Made by a program: the position numbers and the translations under genes. The notes under the pieces were generated by a model. It had not been told where the DNA came from and made no database searches. It was given only the letters and a program-made list of their open reading frames with translations. Below, one piece after another: positions 52,065-60,801 of a DNA stretch of 64,000 nucleotides. Position 1 is the first letter of the stretch. Every line of letters begins with the position of its first letter. Origin of the DNA: Clostridium felsineum DSM 794 (GTDB taxonomy: Bacteria > Bacillota > Clostridia > Clostridiales > Clostridiaceae); the NCBI RefSeq assembly GCF_002006355.2, contig NZ_CP096980.1, forward strand, positions 186,001-250,000, written 5' to 3'.

Positions 52065-52916
52065 TTGATAATTAAAGAATTAAATTGTTTAAGTAGTAAA
52101 TTAATCAAAGATATAGAGAAGTTGATTAGTGATTGTAATAAATTTGATGGAGTAGAGCATGAAATTAATTTAGATGAAGGTTTTAATTTTAATAAGTATA
52201 TGAATTGGTTATTTGTTATTTATGAAGGAGATATAGCTGTAAGTGTTTTAAGTATATTTGCACCAAGAAAAGAAGAAGGAGAAATATCTGCTTGTACATT
52301 ACCTAGTTATAGAGAAAAGGGATATTTCAAAAAGCTTTACACTAGGGCAATAGAAGAATTAAGAAAATATAACATACCCAAGAAGTTGTTTATATGTCCT
52401 AAAGAATCTAAAACAGGTAAAGCGGTAATTAAGAAAAATAATGGTATATACAAATTTGCAGAATATACAATGAAATTTAATAAAAATGAATTTGTAAGGT
52501 TAAGTAAATATACATCAAAATTGATTGAAATAAATATTAATGAACTTGATAAAATATCTAAAGTAGCATCAGTTATATATAATGAATCATTAGAAGAAGC
52601 TAGATCAACTATGAAAAATGCAATAGAGGCTAAAGAAAGAATTCAGTTTAAATTAATGTTTCAAAAAAACGATATTGGAATGGTAGCAGTACATTTTTAT
52701 AATAATAAAGTATCAATCTTTTCTGTTGGAATATTACCTGAATATAGAGGATTTGGATTAGGTAGAGAAATGATGTGTATGGTTTTAGAATATCTGGTTA
52801 AAAATAATTATGGGCAGATATTTCTTGAAGTGAACAGTGATAACAATATAGCATTTAAACTATACAAAAGTTTAGGTTTTGAAGTTACAACAGAAATAGA
52901 TTATTATGAAAAGTAA
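52065..52916 (+). CDS. Tandem GNAT-fold acetyltransferase
   Basis: A 283-residue protein with two GNAT units. The N-terminal one (about residues 1-125) has a partly degenerate acetyl-CoA site, LPSYREKGYFKKLYTRAIEEL. The C-terminal one (about 140-283) has an intact motif, VGILPEYRGFGLGREMMCMVLEYL, and FKLYKSLGFEV. The acceptor is unknown; two-domain GNATs include antibiotic and thiol acetylating enzymes. The start is TTG 52065 behind AGGAGG. It lies downstream of the attenuator at 51886-52037, so expression may answer to translation stress. Confidence 0.85.
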   Translation: MIIKELNCLSSKLIKDIEKLISDCNKFDGVEHEINLDEGFNFNKYMNWLFVIYEGDIAVSVLSIFAPRKEEGEISACTLPSYREKGYFKKLYTRAIEELRKYNIPKKLFICPKESKTGKAVIKKNNGIYKFAEYTMKFNKNEFVRLSKYTSKLIEININELDKISKVASVIYNESLEEARSTMKNAIEAKERIQFKLMFQKNDIGMVAVHFYNNKVSIFSVGILPEYRGFGLGREMMCMVLEYLVKNNYGQIFLEVNSDNNIAFKLYKSLGFEVTTEIDYYEK

Positions 52917-53052
52917 AAAAAATATTGTACATTAATATTACCTAATATGACATGAAAAAAGTATTGTATTCGATAAAATGTTACAATAATTTTTTAAAAA
53001 ATATGATTTAAATAATTATTACAAAAAAAATTAAATTATATTAATAACTATG

Positions 53053-53081
53053 TTGACTTATAATGTAAATAATGCTATAAT
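53053..53081 (+). promoter_or_regulatory. Strong promoter of the second AbrB gene
   Basis: TTGACT (53053-53058), 17-base spacer, TATAAT (53076-53081), 43 bases before the start codon. Confidence 0.75.
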
Positions 53082-53124
53082 TTAAACAAGACAAAGTCGA
53101 ATGTTGTAATAGGAGGTAGTTATT

Positions 53125-53370
53125 ATGAAATCAACAGGTGTAGTAAGAAGAGTGGATGAGTTAGGAAGAATAGTAATTCCTATAGAATTAAGAAGAACAT
53201 TGGAAATAGCAGAAAAAGATGCTTTAGAGATATATGTTGATGGTGAGCAAATTATACTTAAGAAATATCAACCAGCATGTATTTTCTGTGGTGATGCAAG
53301 AGATGTAGTTAACTATAAAGGAAAAAATATTTGTCAAAGTTGTTTACAACAATTAAGAGAAGAAAAATAA
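53125..53370 (+). CDS. abrB: AbrB-family transition-state regulator, paralogue 2
   Basis: An 81-residue AbrB protein with STGVVRRVDELGRIVIPIEL at the N-terminus and two CxxC pairs (CIFC and CQSC) at the C-terminus. ATG 53125 follows AGGAGG. It resembles paralogue 1 (48965-49219) over its whole length. I recall a C. acetobutylicum AbrB gene (CAC3647) in this genome region whose loss shifts acid and solvent timing, but which of the two it is cannot be decided here. It has its own promoter and terminator. Confidence 0.92.
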   Translation: MKSTGVVRRVDELGRIVIPIELRRTLEIAEKDALEIYVDGEQIILKKYQPACIFCGDARDVVNYKGKNICQSCLQQLREEK

Positions 53371-53381
53371 TATAATATATG

Positions 53382-53419
53382 TAAGAAGAACACCAGTTTT
53401 ATGGTGTTCTTCTTATTTT
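53382..53419. terminator. Terminator after the second AbrB gene
   Basis: TAAGAAGAACACCA (53382-53395) pairs perfectly with TGGTGTTCTTCTTA (53402-53415), loop of 6, then TTT. Confidence 0.88.
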
Positions 53420-53445
53420 AATAGATAATAATGAAAGATTATATT

Positions 53446-54144
53446 TTATAATTTTTTTATATCGGTAACTTCTTGATCACTTACAGAGTTTAACATATCC
53501 ATTATTAATTTTTTATTTTTACTATTTAAATTTTTAAAGAATAGAAGTAATTCCATTTCATCATAAGTACATTGCAATAATTTTTGTTCTTCATAGTATG
53601 AGAAGCTGTTATTCTTTTGCATTGCACTTAAATAAGCTTGAGCTAACTTGAAATCTGATTTAAAGTTTGAAACTTTGCCATCAAATATCCAATCCATACT
53701 TACGTTAAAGTAATTAGAAATTTTAAGCAAATCTAATGCACAAACATTTTTACCCATGCATATTTCCTTGAATGTAATTTTTGAAATATTTAGTTTTAAA
53801 CATAGTCCATCGATAGTTTCATGAAAATATTTTATTGTAAATAATAGTCGTTTTGAGAAATCAACTTTAGCTCCAATACTACAGTAACAATTATTAGTAG
53901 AATTTAAACAAGTTGTTTTTTTGTGTATGGATTCAGGTATAGCCCCTTTACCGTAAACTATCCAATCGTAGTTTGTTTTAAAAAAGTTAGCTAGAGATAT
54001 TAAAGCCACTTTCGATGGTAAAAAATCATTTTTTTCATAATGACTTAAATTACCTCTTTGAACTCCTGTTTTTTCGGCAACTTGCTTTTGAGTAAGCTTA
54101 TTAAGCTTTCTCAAATACAGAAGCCTTTCCCCAATAGTATTCAT
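53446..54144 (-). CDS. XRE-family transcriptional regulator with two HTH units
   Basis: A 232-residue protein. Residues 5-60 are a Cro/C1-type helix-turn-helix (LTQKQVAEKTGVQRGNLSHYEKN). Residues about 95-150 look like a second, degenerate unit (LCLKLNISKITFKEICMGKNV then SNYFNVSMDWIFDG). The C-terminus is helical. ATG 54144 follows GGAGG by 8 bases. Palindromic sites begin 19 bases upstream, and similar ones lie before the second opp operon, so it may regulate itself and oligopeptide uptake. That is inference. Confidence 0.82.
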   Translation of the reverse strand: MNTIGERLLYLRKLNKLTQKQVAEKTGVQRGNLSHYEKNDFLPSKVALISLANFFKTNYDWIVYGKGAIPESIHKKTTCLNSTNNCYCSIGAKVDFSKRLLFTIKYFHETIDGLCLKLNISKITFKEICMGKNVCALDLLKISNYFNVSMDWIFDGKVSNFKSDFKLAQAYLSAMQKNNSFSYYEEQKLLQCTYDEMELLLFFKNLNSKNKKLIMDMLNSVSDQEVTDIKKL

Positions 54145-54162
54145 AATAAAAACCTCCAAAAA

Positions 54163-54179
54163 AAGCGTTTATTACGTAG
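54163..54179. promoter_or_regulatory. Operator-like site, copy 1 (diverged)
   Basis: AAGCGTTTATTACGTAG agrees at 13 of 17 positions with the perfect palindrome at 54258. It lies 19 bases before the XRE gene start codon. Confidence 0.5.
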
Positions 54180-54257
54180 GATTTTAAAGATAATAAGTAT
54201 TTTCTTAATAAAAACGCAAAAAAAACGCAGAAAACATGCTATATCTATATTTGTAAA

Positions 54258-54274
54258 ATGCGTTTATAACGCAT
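54258..54274. promoter_or_regulatory. Operator-like perfect palindrome, copy 2
   Basis: ATGCGTTTATAACGCAT is a perfect 7-bp inverted repeat with a 3-base centre, about 95 bases after copy 1. A half site AACGCAT lies at 54331-54337. Nearly the same word occurs at 60568, before the second opp operon. Confidence 0.65.
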
Positions 54275-54510
54275 AAAATAAATATTAGTTTGATAGAATA
54301 ATACATCAAATTAATAATTTAATAAATTACAACGCATTTTTTTATAAATAACTAAAATTTGTTTGTCATATCATTATAAAAATCAATTCGCACATACTTT
54401 ATTTTAACAAAATTTTTTGATAAATTCGATAGAAAGGGATAAAAATAATTTGTTTTTATGAATATTTATGCATTTTTTTCTTTTCAATATAAAAATCAGG
54501 GGGCTTTTTT
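54275..54510 (+). other. Intergenic region before the small HTH gene
   Basis: AT-rich, with one operator half site (54331-54337). No ORF or clear promoter can be named. Confidence 0.45.
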
Positions 54511-54729
54511 ATGGGAGAAAAACGAGCTCTTACTCCACTTGGTATAGCATGTAAAAAAATGATGGTTGAAAAAAGCATGTCTCAAACGGAATTAGCCAAA
54601 AGAGTAGGAACAAGCACTAAATATTTAGATCTGATATTTCATGGTGAGAGAACTGGTAAGAAATACATATCAAGAATCGTTAAAGAGTTAGGTATAAATC
54701 TTGAAAGTATAGGTAAAATTATAATTTAA
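54511..54729 (+). CDS. Small XRE-like HTH protein
   Basis: A 72-residue protein consisting almost only of one helix-turn-helix unit: KSMSQTELAKRVGTSTKYLDLIFHGERTGKKY. Size and layout are those of phage Cro-like regulators. ATG 54511 follows AGGGGGC at 7 bases. It lies between the operator-bearing region and oppA on the same strand, so it may be the first gene of the opp transcript or a partner of the divergent XRE regulator. No other phage genes are nearby. Confidence 0.78.
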   Translation: MGEKRALTPLGIACKKMMVEKSMSQTELAKRVGTSTKYLDLIFHGERTGKKYISRIVKELGINLESIGKIII

Positions 54730-54811
54730 AAAGGTATAGATAATATTAGGTAATACAGCTAGCTTAAAGTATAGCTTTTACAGTATAAATTAATTAAGGG
54801 GGAATTTTTCT

Positions 54812-56497
54812 ATGAAAAGTAAAAAATTAATATCAGTGCTGTTGTCAGCCATTGTTGTATCATCAATAGCATTAACTGGCTGCGGTAGTTCATCAAACTC
54901 AACAACAGCAGATAAGGATCAGCATTTAAACCTAGAAATAAATGTAGCAGATGTTAAAACACTTGATCCATCAAAAGGAACAGATGGATATTCTGCATAT
55001 GTACTTCAAGAGACAATGGAAGCTATTGCAAGAGATGAAGTTAAGAATGGTAAGGAAGTAGTAGTACCAGCTGGGGCTAAGAGTTGGTCACAATCATCAG
55101 ATGGTCTTACTTGGACTTTCAAATTGAGAGATAATAAATGGTCAGATGGAAAAGCAGTTACAGCAGACCAATATGTATATGCGCTTAGAAGAAGTTTAGA
55201 TGCAAAAACAGCTTCCGAGTATGCATATTTACTAGTAAATGCGGGAATTAAGAATGGAGATGCAGTAAATAAAGGTACTATGTCACCAGATCAATTAGGA
55301 GTAAGTGCTCCCGATTCAAAAACACTTGTAATAAATTTATCGCATCCATGTGCATATTTTGAAAAGTTACTTAATTTTAAATTCTTTATACCACAAAGAC
55401 AAGATATGGTTGATAAAGCAGGATCAAAATATGGTTCAGCTGCGGATACTTTAGTTTATAATGGACCATTTAAAATAACTTCAATGGTTAGTGGAAGTAA
55501 GATGGAACTTGTTAAAAATGATCAATATTGGGATAAGAAAAATGTAAAGCTTGATAAAGTAACAATGAATTTCATGGATGATGCAAACACAATGTTAAAT
55601 GCATTACAAAGTGGTCAAATTGATGTTGCGGATACATCTAGACCTGAATGGACTAATAAATTAAAATCAAGCGGAAAATTTGATCAAATCACTGGTAATG
55701 TTCCAGCAAATTCATATTTGAATTTCAATGTTCAAGATAAAAATAAATTACTTACAAACGCAAAGATAAGAAAAGCAATTTCACTTGCACTTAACAGAGA
55801 AGATTATCTTAAAACTATAGGTCATAGTATTGGAACAGTTTCATACGCATGGGTGCCAAAAGCTGTTCAAATAGGAACTGACGCATACAGAGATAAAGCT
55901 AGTGATGTAACTTTAAAAAATAGTAAAGAGAATCCTAAGGAATTATTCAAAGAAGGTTTAAAAGAATTAGGAATGGATACAGATTTAAGCAAGGTAGTAT
56001 TGACTGATGAAGAAGCAGGAACAGATGAAAGACATAAACAAGAAGGAGATTACCTAATAAATGCCTTCAAAAAGAATCTTGGAGTTACTTTAAAGGTTGA
56101 TTACAAAGAGTGGAAACAATTCCTACAAGATGAGCAAGATTTAAATTATGAAATGCAAAGTGGTCAAATGTGGTCAGCAGATTACAATGATCCTATGACA
56201 TTTATGGATATGTGGGAAACAGATGCAGCAAAAACTGTAAACGGATATTCAAGCAAAGAATACGATGCATTAATAGAAGATGCAAAGATTCAAAAAGATG
56301 AAAGTAAGAGATTAGATGACTTTAAGAAAGCTGAAGATATTCTTATCAATAAGGATGCAGCTATAGCACCAACTTATAGTCAAGGAATGAGTATATTTGC
56401 ATATAAATACGTTAAAGGCCTTCAAACACCAGTATTTGCAGCAAGTGGATCAAGAAATGTAGAATTTAAATATGCATATATTTCAGGAAAGAAATAA
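54812..56497 (+). CDS. oppA: Oligopeptide-binding lipoprotein OppA
   Basis: A 561-residue family 5 solute-binding protein. The signal ends in the lipobox ALTGC (Cys at about residue 24). Family signatures include the segment LTWTFKLRDNKWSDGKAVTADQYVYALRRSLD, here seen as KLRDNKWSDGKAVTA. It presents peptides to the permease encoded downstream. ATG 54812 follows AAGGGGGAATTTTTCT. A GC-rich hairpin separates it from oppB and probably raises its relative amount. Confidence 0.94.
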   Translation: MKSKKLISVLLSAIVVSSIALTGCGSSSNSTTADKDQHLNLEINVADVKTLDPSKGTDGYSAYVLQETMEAIARDEVKNGKEVVVPAGAKSWSQSSDGLTWTFKLRDNKWSDGKAVTADQYVYALRRSLDAKTASEYAYLLVNAGIKNGDAVNKGTMSPDQLGVSAPDSKTLVINLSHPCAYFEKLLNFKFFIPQRQDMVDKAGSKYGSAADTLVYNGPFKITSMVSGSKMELVKNDQYWDKKNVKLDKVTMNFMDDANTMLNALQSGQIDVADTSRPEWTNKLKSSGKFDQITGNVPANSYLNFNVQDKNKLLTNAKIRKAISLALNREDYLKTIGHSIGTVSYAWVPKAVQIGTDAYRDKASDVTLKNSKENPKELFKEGLKELGMDTDLSKVVLTDEEAGTDERHKQEGDYLINAFKKNLGVTLKVDYKEWKQFLQDEQDLNYEMQSGQMWSADYNDPMTFMDMWETDAAKTVNGYSSKEYDALIEDAKIQKDESKRLDDFKKAEDILINKDAAIAPTYSQGMSIFAYKYVKGLQTPVFAASGSRNVEFKYAYISGKK

Positions 56498-56548
56498 ATA
56501 ATATTTATCTATTACAGAACTTTTATAATCAAAATTATTTAATTGCAT

Positions 56549-56580
56549 TGCGGCAGAGGTGTGTATTTATCTCTGCCGCA
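56549..56580 (+). repeat. GC-rich hairpin between oppA and oppB
   Basis: TGCGGCAGAG (56549-56558) pairs perfectly with CTCTGCCGCA (56571-56580). Only TAAAATATTATTTT follows, so it is at most a partial terminator. Its high GC content is unusual here. It likely protects the oppA mRNA end and reduces read-through. Confidence 0.75.
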
Positions 56581-56607
56581 TAAAATATTATTTTAGGAGG
56601 AATAAAG

Positions 56608-57540
56608 ATGCTGAAATATACGCTTAAAAGATTTGTGTATATGATAGTAACTATTTGGATAGTTATTACATTAACGTTTGTAATGATGCACTCTATACCA
56701 GGTAATCCATTTTCAACAGGAAGAAGCTTACCTAAGCAAACTAAAATCAATTTAAATAAAAAATATGGACTAGATAAACCACTTACTACGCAATATGGAT
56801 TGTTTATAAAGAATCTAGTTGTTCATGGTAGTTTAGGAGAATCTTATACTTATCCTGGTTTAACTGTTAACAGTGTAATAGCAGAGAGAGCGCCAGTTTC
56901 TGCAGCGCTAGGAGCTGAAGCACTTATATTTGCTTTAGTTGTTGGTATGATATTTGGAATTATAGCTGCATTTAAAAGAAATCACTGGCAGGATTACTTA
57001 GTAATGATAATAGCAATCTTAGGTATAGCAATACCGTCATTTGTTTTAGCAGCTTTATTACAGTATTTTTTAACAGTAAAAATAGAAGTATTACCAACTT
57101 CAGGTTGGGGTGGAATAAAATATACAATTTTACCTGCAATTTCATTAAGTTTAGGAATAATAGCTGTTTACGCAAGATATATGAGAAGTAGTTGTATAGA
57201 TGTTTTGGGACAAGACTATATTATGACAGCAAAGGCTAAAGGTGTTTCTAAAATACCACTTGTATGGAAACACGTTATAAGAAATGCCATTTTACCTGCT
57301 ATTACTATATTAGGACAGCAGATTGCAGCTGTTTTAACTGGAACCTTTGTTATAGAATCAGTGTTTTCTATACCAGGAATAGGAAGATATTTTGTTACTT
57401 CAATAACAAATAGAGATTATCCAATTATACTTGGAACCACTATATTTGTTGCAGTGGTATATATAATATCAGTTTACTTAGTAGACATAATATATAGTTT
57501 AGTAGATCCGAGAATAAGGTTAAGTAGTAACAAAAAGTAG
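56608..57540 (+). CDS. oppB: Oligopeptide ABC transporter permease OppB (operon 1)
   Basis: A 310-residue, six-helix permease. The N-terminus LKYTLKRFVYMIVTIWIV and the EAA loop DYIMTAKAKGVSKIPLVWKH are those of OppB/DppB proteins. ATG 56608 follows AGGAGG. It is followed by oppC after 11 bases. Confidence 0.95.
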   Translation: MLKYTLKRFVYMIVTIWIVITLTFVMMHSIPGNPFSTGRSLPKQTKINLNKKYGLDKPLTTQYGLFIKNLVVHGSLGESYTYPGLTVNSVIAERAPVSAALGAEALIFALVVGMIFGIIAAFKRNHWQDYLVMIIAILGIAIPSFVLAALLQYFLTVKIEVLPTSGWGGIKYTILPAISLSLGIIAVYARYMRSSCIDVLGQDYIMTAKAKGVSKIPLVWKHVIRNAILPAITILGQQIAAVLTGTFVIESVFSIPGIGRYFVTSITNRDYPIILGTTIFVAVVYIISVYLVDIIYSLVDPRIRLSSNKK

Positions 57541-57551
57541 GAGGGAAAGAG

Positions 57552-58472
57552 ATGGCTGAAACTTCAAATAAAAAGTTTGAAATTATTGGGTGTGAAAATA
57601 ACAATTCAGAAGAAATAGTCAGAAAAAATGTGACCTATTGGCAAGATGCGTGGAGAAGACTTAAACAAAATAAAGTCGCAGTTATTTCGTTAGTGTTATT
57701 AATAATAATAGTATTATTATCTATAATAGGACCAATGCTTAGGCCATTTACAACTAATGATGTAAATGACTCTATAAAGAATATTGGTTCAAATTCAACT
57801 CATTGGTTAGGAACTGACGATCTTGGAAGAGATTTGTGGGTTAGACTTTGGGTTGGAACAAGATCTTCTATAATAATAGGTATAGTTGGAGCAGCAATAG
57901 AGCTCGTTATAGGTGCTTTATACGGAGGAATTTCTGGATATTTTGGTGGAATTGTTGATGATATAATGATGAGAATTATAGAAATTTTAAATAGTATACC
58001 ATATTTAATTTTGGTATTGATAGTTATAATTGTTTTAAATAGTACAGGAATAGTACCTCTAATCATCGCAATGACGTTAACTGGTTGGGTTGGTATGGCG
58101 AGAATTGTAAGAGGACAAGTTCTTTCTATAAAAGAACAAGAATATGTACTTGCAGCTAAGACTTTAGGAGCAGGCTCCTTTAGAATAATAATGAAACATT
58201 TACTTCCAAACGTTATTGGAGTAATGATAGTTGATGTAACCTTTGCAGTTCCAAGTTACATTTTTGCAGAAGCATTTTTAAGTTATATAGGACTAGGAGT
58301 TAAACCGCCAAGTACAAGCCTTGGAGCATTATGTTCTAGTGGTCAAGCGAACTTAATGTTCTATCCAGCACAATTGTTCTGGCCTTCACTAATAATATGT
58401 CTTATAATGCTTACGTTTAATCTTTTAGGTGATGGTTTAGCTGAAGCCCTTGATCCTAAGCAGAGACAGTAG
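57552..58472 (+). CDS. oppC: Oligopeptide ABC transporter permease OppC (operon 1)
   Basis: A 306-residue permease with the OppC N-terminal motif TYWQDAWRRLKQNKVAVISL, the region LGTDDLGRDLWVRLW and the EAA loop YVLAAKTLGAGSFRIIMKH. It pairs with OppB to form the membrane channel. The start follows GGAGGGAAAGAG. Confidence 0.95.
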   Translation: MAETSNKKFEIIGCENNNSEEIVRKNVTYWQDAWRRLKQNKVAVISLVLLIIIVLLSIIGPMLRPFTTNDVNDSIKNIGSNSTHWLGTDDLGRDLWVRLWVGTRSSIIIGIVGAAIELVIGALYGGISGYFGGIVDDIMMRIIEILNSIPYLILVLIVIIVLNSTGIVPLIIAMTLTGWVGMARIVRGQVLSIKEQEYVLAAKTLGAGSFRIIMKHLLPNVIGVMIVDVTFAVPSYIFAEAFLSYIGLGVKPPSTSLGALCSSGQANLMFYPAQLFWPSLIICLIMLTFNLLGDGLAEALDPKQRQ

Positions 58473-58484
58473 GAGGTAACTATT

Positions 58485-59504
58485 ATGGAAAAAATATTAG
58501 ATGTTAAAAATCTAAAGGTATCTTACCATACTTATGCAGGAGAAGTTCAGTCTGTAAGAGGTATAAGCTTTCATTTAAATAAAAGTGAAACTTTAGCAAT
58601 AGTTGGAGAATCAGGCTGTGGAAAATCAGTTACATCTAAGTCAATAATGAGATTAATAGATTGTCCACCAGGAGAGATAAAAAAGGAATCTGAAATTTAT
58701 TTCGGAGAAAAAGATATATTAAAAATGGGAGAAAAGGAGCTTGGTAAGCTTAGAGGTGGAGATATAAGTATGATCTTCCAAGATCCTATGACATCTCTAA
58801 ATCCTACAATGAAGGTTGGAAAGCAGATAGCAGAAAGCATAATGATTCATAGAGGACTTAAGGAAAAAGAAGCTTTTGCGGAAGCTATAAAAATGCTTGA
58901 AGCGGTTAACATACCAAATGCGGACAAAAGAGCTAACCAATATCCTCATCAATTTTCAGGAGGAATGAGACAAAGAGCTATGATAGCTATAGCTTTAGCT
59001 TGTAATCCTAAAATATTAATAGCAGATGAACCAACAACAGCATTAGATGTTACAATTCAAGCTCAGATAATGGATCTTATGAAGGACCTTCAAGAAAAGC
59101 TTGGAACTGCTATTATACTTATAACACATGATTTGGGGGTAGTTGCCAGTGTAGCACATAGAATACAAGTAATGTATTCTGGACTTATAGTGGAAAGAGG
59201 AACTACAGACGAAATCTTTGGAAATCCACAGCATCCATACACTTGGGCACTGCTTCAATCAGTACCAAGGCTCGATACAGCAAATAAAGGAGAATTATAT
59301 TCCTTAAATGGAACACCACCAGACTTACTTAAACCACCAGCAGGATGTCCATTTGCAGCAAGATGTAAGTACTGCATGCAAATTTGTAAGGAAGAAATGC
59401 CAAAGGAAACTAAGGTGACGGATACACATTCAGTTAGCTGCTGGCTTAAAGACGAAAGAGCACCAAAAGTAGAATCACCTATTAAAACAGGAGGTGCAGA
59501 GTAA
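58485..59504 (+). CDS. oppD: Oligopeptide ABC transporter ATPase OppD (operon 1)
   Basis: A 339-residue ATPase. Walker A GESGCGKSV, Q-loop MIFQDPMTSLNP, signature FSGGMRQRAMIAIAL and Walker B ILIADEPTTALDV are all intact. The C-terminal oligopeptide domain has the Cys motif CPFAARCKYCMQIC, which in some Opp ATPases holds a [4Fe-4S] cluster. It overlaps oppF by one base. Confidence 0.95.
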   Translation: MEKILDVKNLKVSYHTYAGEVQSVRGISFHLNKSETLAIVGESGCGKSVTSKSIMRLIDCPPGEIKKESEIYFGEKDILKMGEKELGKLRGGDISMIFQDPMTSLNPTMKVGKQIAESIMIHRGLKEKEAFAEAIKMLEAVNIPNADKRANQYPHQFSGGMRQRAMIAIALACNPKILIADEPTTALDVTIQAQIMDLMKDLQEKLGTAIILITHDLGVVASVAHRIQVMYSGLIVERGTTDEIFGNPQHPYTWALLQSVPRLDTANKGELYSLNGTPPDLLKPPAGCPFAARCKYCMQICKEEMPKETKVTDTHSVSCWLKDERAPKVESPIKTGGAE

Positions 59505-60466
59505 TGGCTAAAAATGATGAAGTATTAATTGAGGTTAAGAACCTAAAGAAATATTTTAATGTTGGTCAAGGAGCAATACTTAAAGCGGTAGACGATGTGA
59601 GTTTTAATATAAAAAAAGGTGAAACCTTAGGACTTGTTGGAGAATCAGGTTGTGGTAAAACAACCTGTGGAAGAACAGTATTAGGTTTATATGAAGCTAC
59701 AGAAGGTGAAGTAAACTATGATGGAGTAAACATACATAGTTTAAAAGGAAGATCTAAGAAGGAATTTAGTAAGAAAGCTCAGATGATTTTCCAGGATCCG
59801 TATGCATGTTTAAATCCAAGAATGACAGTAGGAGACATAATAGCAGAAGGAATAGATATTCATGGTTTATATAAAGGTGAAGAAAGAACTAAGAAAATAT
59901 ATGAAATGTTAGATCATGTTGGACTTAATAGAGAGCATGCATCAAGATTTCCTCATGAATTTTCCGGAGGACAAAGACAGAGAATAGGAATTGCAAGAGC
60001 ACTAGCTATAAATCCAGAATTTATAGTATGTGACGAACCAATATCCGCACTTGATGTTTCTATACAAGCACAAATAGTAAATCTTCTTATTAAGCTTCAG
60101 AGGGAAATGGGCTTTACATATCTTTTTATAGCTCATGACTTATCAATGGTAAAACATATTTCGGATAGAGTTGGAGTAATGTATTTAGGGACAATGGTAG
60201 AGTTTGCAGCAAGTCATGATTTATATGAAAATCCGCTGCATCCATATACAAAGGCATTGATGTCAGCAATACCAATACCAGATCCTAAGGTTGAGAAAAC
60301 GAGACAAAGGATAAAGCTTGAGGGAGAAGTACCAAGCCCGATAAATCCTAAACCAGGCTGTAGATTTGCAGCAAGATGCAAACAAGCAAAGCCTGAGTGT
60401 TTTAAAATAAAACCAGAGTTTAAAGAAATTGAAAAGGGACACTTTGTAAGCTGTCATTTATATTAA
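59504..60466 (+). CDS. oppF: Oligopeptide ABC transporter ATPase OppF (operon 1)
   Basis: A 320-residue ATPase with Walker A GESGCGKTTCGRT, Q-loop MIFQDPYACLNPR, signature FSGGQRQRIGIARAL and Walker B FIVCDEPISALDV. The C-terminus has GCRFAARCKQAKPEC. It is the last gene of operon 1 and is followed at once by a strong terminator. Confidence 0.95.
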   Translation: MAKNDEVLIEVKNLKKYFNVGQGAILKAVDDVSFNIKKGETLGLVGESGCGKTTCGRTVLGLYEATEGEVNYDGVNIHSLKGRSKKEFSKKAQMIFQDPYACLNPRMTVGDIIAEGIDIHGLYKGEERTKKIYEMLDHVGLNREHASRFPHEFSGGQRQRIGIARALAINPEFIVCDEPISALDVSIQAQIVNLLIKLQREMGFTYLFIAHDLSMVKHISDRVGVMYLGTMVEFAASHDLYENPLHPYTKALMSAIPIPDPKVEKTRQRIKLEGEVPSPINPKPGCRFAARCKQAKPECFKIKPEFKEIEKGHFVSCHLY

Positions 60467-60468
60467 AA

Positions 60469-60500
60469 AAATTCCTGCATAAAAGCAGGAATTTTTTTTT
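60469..60500 (+). terminator. Terminator of opp operon 1
   Basis: AAATTCCTGC (60469-60478) pairs with GCAGGAATTT (60485-60494), loop of 6, and the T10 run that follows is the longest in the window. Confidence 0.92.
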
Positions 60501-60801
60501 TGCATATTTATGTAATAAAGCTGTGTAACTTATGTCAAAAATGCAATATATAAGTACATTAACAAAAATGTGTTTATTACGCATGTTTTTAAAGAAAAAC
60601 AATGTTTTTTTAATAAAAACTCAATAAAAACATAAAAAATATAATACATTCGCATTTGCAAATTAAAGTAATAACTAATAATATATTTATATAACAATAC
60701 ATTAATTCAATTATTTTTAATTAATAGATAATTAAGGAAAATAAATATAAAATTTGAACTGAAACTATGATAAGGGATTATTAAATGAAGGGAGAAGATA
60801 T
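60501..60801 (+). other. Leader region of opp operon 2, similar to the region upstream of the XRE gene
   Basis: No gene. From 60568 the order of elements (17-bp palindrome, TTTTAAAGA, TTTTTTAATAAAAAC, then A-rich repeats) follows that of 54163-54260, so the two regions are probably duplicates. A promoter pair could not be fixed. Confidence 0.55.
60568..60584. promoter_or_regulatory. Operator-like site, copy 3, before opp operon 2
   Basis: ATGTGTTTATTACGCAT differs from the palindrome at 54258 at two of 17 positions. It is 234 bases before oppB of operon 2. Confidence 0.6.
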
